From: Podospora pseudoanserina | Lineage: Eukaryota > Ascomycota > Sordariomycetes > Sordariales > Podosporaceae | DNA: 64,000 nt | NCBI RefSeq assembly: GCF_035222485.1 | Contig: NC_085922.1 | Location: 573,001-637,000 of the forward strand | Direction of reading: 5' to 3' | Shown here: positions 58,055 through 64,000 of the stretch, piece after piece | Layout: each line of letters starts with the position of its first letter | How positions within the stretch are numbered: the first letter of the stretch is position 1 | Made by a program: the position numbers and the translations under genes | The notes under the pieces: model-generated | What the model saw: only the letters and a program-made list of their open reading frames with translations | The model's database searches: none | Told to the model about the DNA's origin: nothing

Positions 58055-58749
58055 ATAGACTTATACTTTATAATTAATACTGTTAAAATATAACCTTTAT
58101 TCCTCGAATACCTCGATAATAGCAAATAACTCTTATTTCAATAGGGTAATTTTAATATACTTTTCTTAATTTCTTTAAAAAAAATATTACTAAGTATAGC
58201 TTTCCACTATTATCCCGCTATCCTAATTATTTACCGATTATATAGTTTAATATATTAGCCTCGATCTCGAATAGTTGACTAACGCCTAGTAATTTAAATA
58301 CCGGATCCTTTAAAATAGCCTCTTTTAGCTATTAAAAGGCTTACTTTTTTTTTACTCCTACCAGAACTTTACGTTTTTCTTAATTAAATAGTTAAATAGC
58401 CTGGTAATATTTACGTAGCCCTAAATAAATATCCGATAGAAGTTTATAAACCTTAAAAATTCCTTAACATATATTTATAATTATAGCGTAGGTTAGTTTT
58501 TAACCACTGTAATTTTCCTTAATTCTATACGAACCTTACTTAACGATATTAAATATTCTAAATATATTATTTTCTATATATAAAACTTATTTTTTTTCTT
58601 TATTAATTAAAAGTCCGGTTCCGTGTAATATATCAAGTATTTTTCGTGTATATTACTTATACTTTTCTAAAATACGTAAATAAATACAAATATTAATAAA
58701 ATAATATATTACTATTTTATCGAGGTACTTCCGGATTATATAGTTAATA

Positions 58750-59090
58750 AAAGTTTAAAATATTACAGGCATATCAATTAACCCGAATAGTATTACGAAG
58801 TACTCCAAATAACAATAGGGTATATAAAATACTATTTTTTATTTATTCCTTTCCTTAATTTATACATAGTCGTACCTTATAGGTATTTTAAGCGTATAAA
58901 GTGTCGTACTTTAATTAATTAATTTTATAACCTAAATATTAATAGTAATAAGTAATTATTTTAATCGTTTCGTTATTTAATTAATAGTAATTTATATATA
59001 TTTATAAAATACTGTCCTTTTTCAGTACAAAAAATACCGTGTATTTTATTAGCGATGTAAACTCCCTAATATATTTTCTTTTTAAATTCT
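58750..59090 (-). pseudogene. Gypsy reverse transcriptase remnant
   Basis: The minus-strand translation contains FFVLKKDSIL and then INYY followed by LNNETIKIITYYY, corresponding to the RT core (VKKKDGSLR.C.DYR.LN..T..NRYPLP). Further on, NTYKVRLCIN and NSILYTLLLFGV correspond to GAYH.IRI..G.EWKTAFRTRYG. Stops interrupt the frame. The better-readable equivalent is at about 47960-48190. Confidence 0.75.
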
Positions 59091-60660
59091 CCTTTAAGTA
59101 CTTTTATAGTTTTTTACATTATTTGTCGTTAATATAATAGATTTTAGATAGCGGTAGTTTAGCTTTTTTCTTTAATTTAATTTTATAGTTCTACAATCTT
59201 TACTTTAAATGTTTTTCCAAATATTTAACCGTAAAAGCTAAATATCCTCGATATTCTACCGGTACTACTTTTTTTTTTTTACCTTTCTTCATATTTTTAT
59301 AGCAAATATATTTATTAACCTTCAATATCTTTACTAATATCGTTCATCCTATTTCTTCGATTTTACCGCTTATATTAACAAAATATATTATTGTTTCTTA
59401 AGCTTCTTACGGTAGTACCGTAGAAGGTATTTATTCTATACTTTACTCCGTACGTACTCCTAATCTCTTATCGTTGATTAAAGACTTTTAAAGCTTTTTT
59501 AATTATAAGCAATTTTTATTCCTTTAATCGATATTGATATTATAATTTTTATATTATAGTTACTTAAGCGTTATATTTTTCGGGGGTCCTATATTTATAA
59601 TATCGAATATAATAATATTATTTTTCGCTCGATTATAATATTTAAAAGTAATATTTCTTTATATACTTTCTACGTTGGAAATAATCTTTATATAAAAATT
59701 TATTCTTTTTTTATAGTATTTTAGTTTAGTATATGAACTATAGCAAAATTCAATTCGTTTCTATACCTTTATTTATTAATATTACTACCTAGATATCTTT
59801 TTAGTATATTATAACCTAAAGGTATTTATTTTTATTACTTCCTTTTTATACGGTAGCGATTTCGCTAATTAATATCGGGTCGTTATCTTATACTTTTTCG
59901 CCTTATATTAATATTTTCGAAAATGTTATTTATAGTTTATTAAAGATTACTAACCTCCGCGAAGGGCTGTAAATCGTTTTTGAAGTAATTATATTATTTA
60001 AAAGCGTTTCTTTTTCGGATTATTTAATAATATAAACTCTTTTAATTACTTTTACTTAGCTTCCTTTTACTTTCCGTCTTATACTTTTTTAATATTTCTT
60101 CGAATATATTATTAATAATATTTTCATTATTTAGTTAATACTTTAGGCTCTGTATCTTAATAATATTACTTAACTTTTTATCGTAGATATAGCACGTAGT
60201 TTAGAGTTAAATACTACTATAGTACTATTCTTAGCCCCGAGACTTTACTATTAACCGTATACCTTTCGTTTATATATCCTAAATAGTATATTACTTACTT
60301 TAGCGTAAACTAAATTATTTATAATTTATTTTTTAAGTAAATTAGTTTTCTTATTTTCTATAATAAATAGTCGTCTAACTCTTTATTAACTTTTTTTATT
60401 TTACTATTATTTTCCTAATTAATTATAGTTTACCTTCCTTACCTACTTTACGTATCGGCTAGTAGCCGTATAGCGACTTACTTTAATAGTACTTTCTATA
60501 TCCGTATATAATATATTGGAACTAAAGTACCCTCCGATATTCCGGATACCTAAAATAAAGTTATACTATATTTCCTTTATAGGATATATACCGTATAAAC
60601 GTATATATATTTTCTAGTAACTTCGCGATCCTAATACTAACGACTTTCTCATCCTTTTAA

Positions 60661-60696
60661 TATTTTTTCTAGCTTTTATATTTTTTCTAGCTTTTA
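60661..60696. repeat. 18-bp tandem duplication
   Basis: TATTTTTTCTAGCTTTTA occurs twice in succession within the gag-pol region of the full-length element, in keeping with six repeated codons or later slippage. Confidence 0.7.
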
Positions 60697-61675
60697 TATT
60701 TAGGTTCTTTAGGCCCTACTTATGTAACGGTAGTCGTATATTTACTATATTACGTTTTTAGTACTATTTATTTAATAAGCTCTTCCTATTATATAGGATT
60801 ATTGTCTTTAGTAACCTCCGTGGCGCTTTCCATATTAAGTTATATTATTTATTTCTATAGTATTTATGTTTAAAATTTTCTTTTTTTATACTTTACTTTT
60901 AGCTTTTGTATTATTTCCTATAGTTTCTAGAACTTTATTTCTTTTTATTTAACGTATTAGTTAGAGTCTTTTTAAAAGTCTAACGCTTTATTTTATTAGT
61001 ACCCGATAACTATAATTTTTATAATCCTCGGTTTTTTCGATATAGTAACTATTGCGATTGCTTTTTCTTACCTGAGTTACTTAAGTACTTTATATTTTTT
61101 TTAAAAAGTATTTTACTTTACCATAGTTAAAATACTTAAAATTATTTTTATTTTAGCTCTAACTTTACGGCTTTTACTACTAAATAATATCGACCTTTAT
61201 AGGTCCTACGTAAGTAATCCCTAAAACGTAAGTCCTATAAAGGCGTCTCTTTTTTTATCGTCAAGGTAGTAAAGTCTTTATATATAAATACTTTTACGCG
61301 CCTTACGGTAATAATATTATCGATTATCGATACGGACTATTATTATAATATATTTATTAATAGTCTCCGGCCTCTTTGATCGATATAGCTTATCTTTAAT
61401 TCCCTCCTTAAACCTATTATAAAATAATTATATTAACCCTTTATTACTAATTACATTCCGGAATATATTTATTTTAAGTACTGTAACGTAATCGGTAATA
61501 AATTAAATTTACTTAAGGTTAACTAATTATTTTTAAATACGTTTACTCTTAATATATTCTCTAAATACCTTTATAAATTTTTTTTAAAATCTACGTACGA
61601 TTTAAAATACTTTTTAGTAATATTCTTTCTTTAATTATACTTATTATCGAAATAATTTTTTAAGATCGGTTGAAA

Positions 61676-61870
61676 CTAAATAAATACTTTATTTTTAAGC
61701 TTAAACGTAACGTATATAACTCTAGATTCCTCGTCCGGGAAACGAGAAGGATAGTACTGGAAATATACTTTAAACAAAATTAAAAAGCCCCCTAGCTTTC
61801 CCTTTATACCTCCATAACGATCACGTGCTTTAAGCCTAGCACGCTTTCCCTTTTTACGTAAAGTATTCAT
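61676..61870 (-). pseudogene. Gypsy Gag remnant
   Basis: A 64-codon minus-strand frame without stops contains KLGGFLILFKVYFQYYPSRF and PDEESRVIYVTFKLK. This corresponds to the conserved Gag capsid segment of fungal gypsy elements (KL..FL..L..YF...P..F.....KV.YA...L.G.A). It lies just inside the 5' LTR, as expected for Gag. Confidence 0.75.
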
Positions 61871-62070
61871 CTTTTATTCAAGTATAGGGTTTTCTTACGT
61901 AAAAGTATTATAGGAAAAACGTAACTTACTTTTAAGTTTTTAGATACGAGCGAGAAGCTAGTCGATAGTAGGTTAGGTTAAAGTCCTTTAAGTACTAACG
62001 TTTCCGGCTAGAATGTTATTTTAATACTTTTAAATTTTTCCTTAATAGAGTTAAAGTAAAATATATAACA

Positions 62071-62467
62071 TATAACGAACCCCTATATAAAACCTCTAAA
62101 AGAAATACGGGTTAAAAATAACTTTTAATAATTAGTTCGGTATAGCTAAGTAATATATAATAAAATATTTCAATATAAATATAAAATACCGTAAATATAA
62201 TTTATAATTATATATTACGGAACTATTTATCTACGGTAGCTAGTTCCTCCGTATATATAGACCTTATGGTCTCCTAGATCATTACTCTTTAGCAATAATC
62301 CTGTCTTGGATTATTAATTCTTATTAATAATCCCGCGCTAGATCATTGCCTCTTAGTAATAATCCTACAGGCGAGGCTACTCCTGTCCTAATTAGTTCTA
62401 CTAGCGATTGGCTATACGCGTTGCGTCCCGCACATAGTCTAACCTGCCTGTTGGCTTAACTGTGACA
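62071..62467 (-). repeat. 5' LTR of the full-length gypsy element
   Basis: The plus reading starts TATAACGAACCCCTATAT and ends GGCTTAACTGTGACA. The U3 half near 62280-62460 is less mutated than the rest. It is followed by GTATT (62468-62472), the right target-site copy. Confidence 0.9.
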
Positions 62468-62472
62468 GTATT

Positions 62473-62700
62473 AAGTAATGTTCAACTTTTCTTTTCAATA
62501 TTGATTTTGTTGTAATTCCCTTATGAAAAATGGAAATTACTTTGAGGATAATAATAAATATATATACAGTAAATCTCTTTAGCTAGCTCTTTACCCTCTT
62601 ATTTCTAGTTTTTTTTTTATAAAAAATTTTTATTCTTTCAATTTTTTATTACTAATTTCTTACTCTACCTCTCTCTGCCTTTAGTCTATTTATGTTATAG
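62473..62700. other. AT-rich spacer
   Basis: Nothing identifiable between the full-length element and the next LTR fragment. Confidence 0.45.
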
Positions 62701-62950
62701 ACCAATTATATAGTAAGGCAAAGTGGAGACTGCAGTAGGCCGTGGGAGACCAATGAAGTAAGATGTAATAGCGGGGCTGCAGGACAGCGGGGCGCGCACC
62801 TCTTGGCAGAGCTGAGCCAGCTCAGTAGGCTCAGCAACTAGGCGTAGTGAGCCATGGTGAGCTAGGTATGGAGGTATCTGGGGGATTGAGGTCTATATAT
62901 TCGGAGGAAATGGCTGCTGTGGATAGACAGTTCCGGTGTATAAAATAATA
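62700..62950 (+). mobile_element. LTR fragment of a divergent family A subtype (A3), well preserved
   Basis: The segment GAGGTCTATATATTCGGAGG and GGATAGACAGTTCCG is the family A promoter block. The upstream U3 (GAGCTGAGCCAGCTCAGTAG, GGCGTAGTGAGCCATGGTGA) is unlike other subtypes. Composition is near normal. Neither terminus could be located, so it is truncated or divergent at both ends. Confidence 0.6.
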
Positions 62951-62979
62951 TATTATATTAAAATCTACATCCATTTTTA

Positions 62980-63090
62980 CTCTCTACCAAGATTATACGG
63001 CCTAGTTAATATAAGAATTATACCATTTTAACTCTCTACCAAGATGATACGGCCTAATTAATCTAAGAATTTTACTATTTTAATTCTCGA
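62980..63090 (+). repeat. 52-bp tandem repeat
   Basis: CTCTCTACCAAGATTATACG at 62980 is repeated as CTCTCTACCAAGATGATACG at 63032, each followed by GCCTA and a TAAGAATT stretch. A partial third unit starts at 63083. Differences are few. Confidence 0.75.
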
Positions 63091-64000
63091 AAGACTAATT
63101 ATAATAAATAACGTGTATATATATTTACATGTAAAATATCTTTTTTATGTTTGTTCTTACTAAATTCGGATTATTAACTTTAATATATTCTAGCTTTAAT
63201 TTAATCATGAAGTTAAGATTGTAGTTTATAAATGTTTTGAAAGATTTCAAAATTATTAAATAGCCTTCTAATAGCTCAAATTATATACTTAATTTTTACC
63301 TTTATTTAAAGGCAAAAGGAAAACTATAATACCGGGGTAATATAAAATTACTAGAAAAGAGTATAATTAATTAGTCTTTTAAGGTAACGAAAGTACTTAC
63401 AGAAACTAGTATATATATATTTAATAACCCTAGAATCCTTTACTTTAACCGCTATAGAAAAGTCCTATTTAGATAAGTAATATAATTGAATGGTTTTTAG
63501 AATGTCACTTCTTTTTTATTCTTTTTAAAGGATAAATAATATAGTTAGAACTAATTTATTAAATTCAAAGAAGGTATAATATAGAATATTAAACGAAATA
63601 TCTACTATATAATATATATACTTTCTCCATAAGGCCTCAATATTGTAATAAATCATAAATTAATTAAAATAATAAAAGCCTATTAAAACTATTGTTTATT
63701 CTGGATAGTAAAGATATAGAGGTTTACGAAAGGTATTAATAATATTGAAGATCCGCCCAAAACAAATATATTTAAAAATATAAATATACTACTTGAGGTA
63801 AATGAAACAGGTATGATATTCTAGGAATATTCTTCCTAAAAGTAAAGAGTAATAGAGGGTTATTAAATTTCAATATAAATAAAATCGTTATATATTATGT
63901 TGAGAAATTCTATTAATATTTAACGTAATAACAGTAGTTGTTAATATTTCTAGGGTATTATTAACGGTGCATCCTGGTGAATAGTAGTTTTGATTAATAT
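63091..64000. other. AT-rich DNA with dispersed repeat C
   Basis: The segment 63311-63520 is the second full copy of repeat C (GGCAAAAGGAAAACTATAAT, ATACCGGGGTAATATAAAAT, GGTAACGAAAGTACTTACAG). The remainder to the window end shows no identifiable feature. Confidence 0.5.

Larger units (their letters stand above)
54517..62467 (-). mobile_element. Full-length RIP-mutated Ty3/gypsy retrotransposon, family A (7.95 kb including a nested LTR)
   Basis: LTRs in the same (minus) orientation lie at 54517-54912 (3' LTR) and 62071-62467 (5' LTR), 396 and 397 bp. The flanks are ATATT (54512-54516) and GTATT (62468-62472), a 5-bp duplication differing by one G/A change. A polypurine tract lies next to the 3' LTR (minus-strand CTAGGAGGAGGGGC). 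From 5' to 3' on the minus strand I can recognise a Gag block near 61676-61870, reverse transcriptase at about 58750-59090 and the integrase C-terminus at about 56340-56640. All frames are broken by TAA/TAG. The 3' region also carries antisense tRNA-like sequences and an antisense frame. A family B solo LTR (57694-58054) interrupts the reverse transcriptase-integrase interval. Confidence 0.9.
21400..64000. other. AT-rich, RIP-type heterochromatic block without intact genes
   Basis: From about 21,400 to the window end the DNA is dominated by A and T with abundant TpA, every frame is dense with stops, and the only recognisable protein remnants belong to Ty3/gypsy elements. The mutations in comparable copies are mostly G-to-A and C-to-T, the pattern of repeat-induced point mutation. 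Islands of normal composition inside it are short solo LTRs or repeats below about 450 bp. The location could be centromeric, pericentromeric or subtelomeric; nothing in the window decides. Subregions are described in separate entries. Confidence 0.9.

Noticed and set aside
21400-64000. Mitochondrial or plasmid DNA as explanation for the AT-rich block
   Set aside because: Content is nuclear LTR retroelements with RIP-type mutation and target duplications; no mitochondrial genes or rRNA were seen.
1-64000. CRISPR arrays, bacterial operons or prophage features
   Set aside because: The window is a fungal chromosome; no regularly spaced repeats of that kind were found.

Overview
This window looks like a chromosome segment of a filamentous ascomycete (Pezizomycotina, probably Sordariomycetes). 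The evidence is short GT..AG introns with CTNAC-type branch sites, fungal-type gene families, and a large AT-rich block of mutated retroelements of the kind produced by repeat-induced point mutation (RIP). The species cannot be named from sequence reading alone.

Positions 1 to about 21,400 are gene-rich, balanced-composition DNA. Seven genes can be supported. On the minus strand lie the NatA auxiliary subunit NAA15 (partial, 1-624), a MIX23/CID2-family mitochondrial protein (1316-1940), a D-2-hydroxyacid dehydrogenase (11266-12360), adenosylhomocysteinase (13479-14932), eIF3 subunit h (16146-17360), a conserved fungal UPF0643-like protein (18248-19017) and a mitochondrial S-adenosylmethionine carrier (20018-21152). 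The only plus-strand gene is a Zn(II)2Cys6 regulator (7311-10409), preceded by 5.4 kb without a convincing gene. The intron-exon structures given here were worked out by hand from splice signals and reading-frame continuity. Adenosylhomocysteinase and the SAM carrier both belong to methyl-group metabolism; the others look like ordinary neighbours.

Positions about 21,400 to 64,000 are an abruptly AT-rich block with no intact gene. It is built from one dominant Ty3/gypsy family (here family A) in several states. There is one full-length element on the minus strand (54517-62467) with both LTRs, a polypurine tract, gag/RT/integrase remnants and a target duplication differing only by a G/A. There are truncated copies on both strands (42640-44542 plus; about 46000-50905 minus; 39738 onward minus), three solo LTRs with perfect 5-bp duplications (22390-22799, 31576-31916, 45317-45759), and a solo LTR of a second family (57694-58054) nested inside the full-length element. 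Smaller repeats include a MITE-like element and a GC-richer island at 23.1-23.7 kb with repeated TTACAGG motifs. The block could be a centromeric, pericentromeric or subtelomeric isochore; the window does not decide which.

The most unusual signal is in the family A elements. Between the integrase end and the 3' LTR, on the strand opposite to gag-pol, there are 70-nt tRNA-like sequences: two in the full-length element and one at the matching place in an independent copy of opposite orientation. In the full-length copy there is also an antisense reading frame with a coiled-coil-like segment, broken only by TAA/TAG codons that RIP can make from CAA/CAG. This suggests a retrotransposon family carrying an antisense cargo module.
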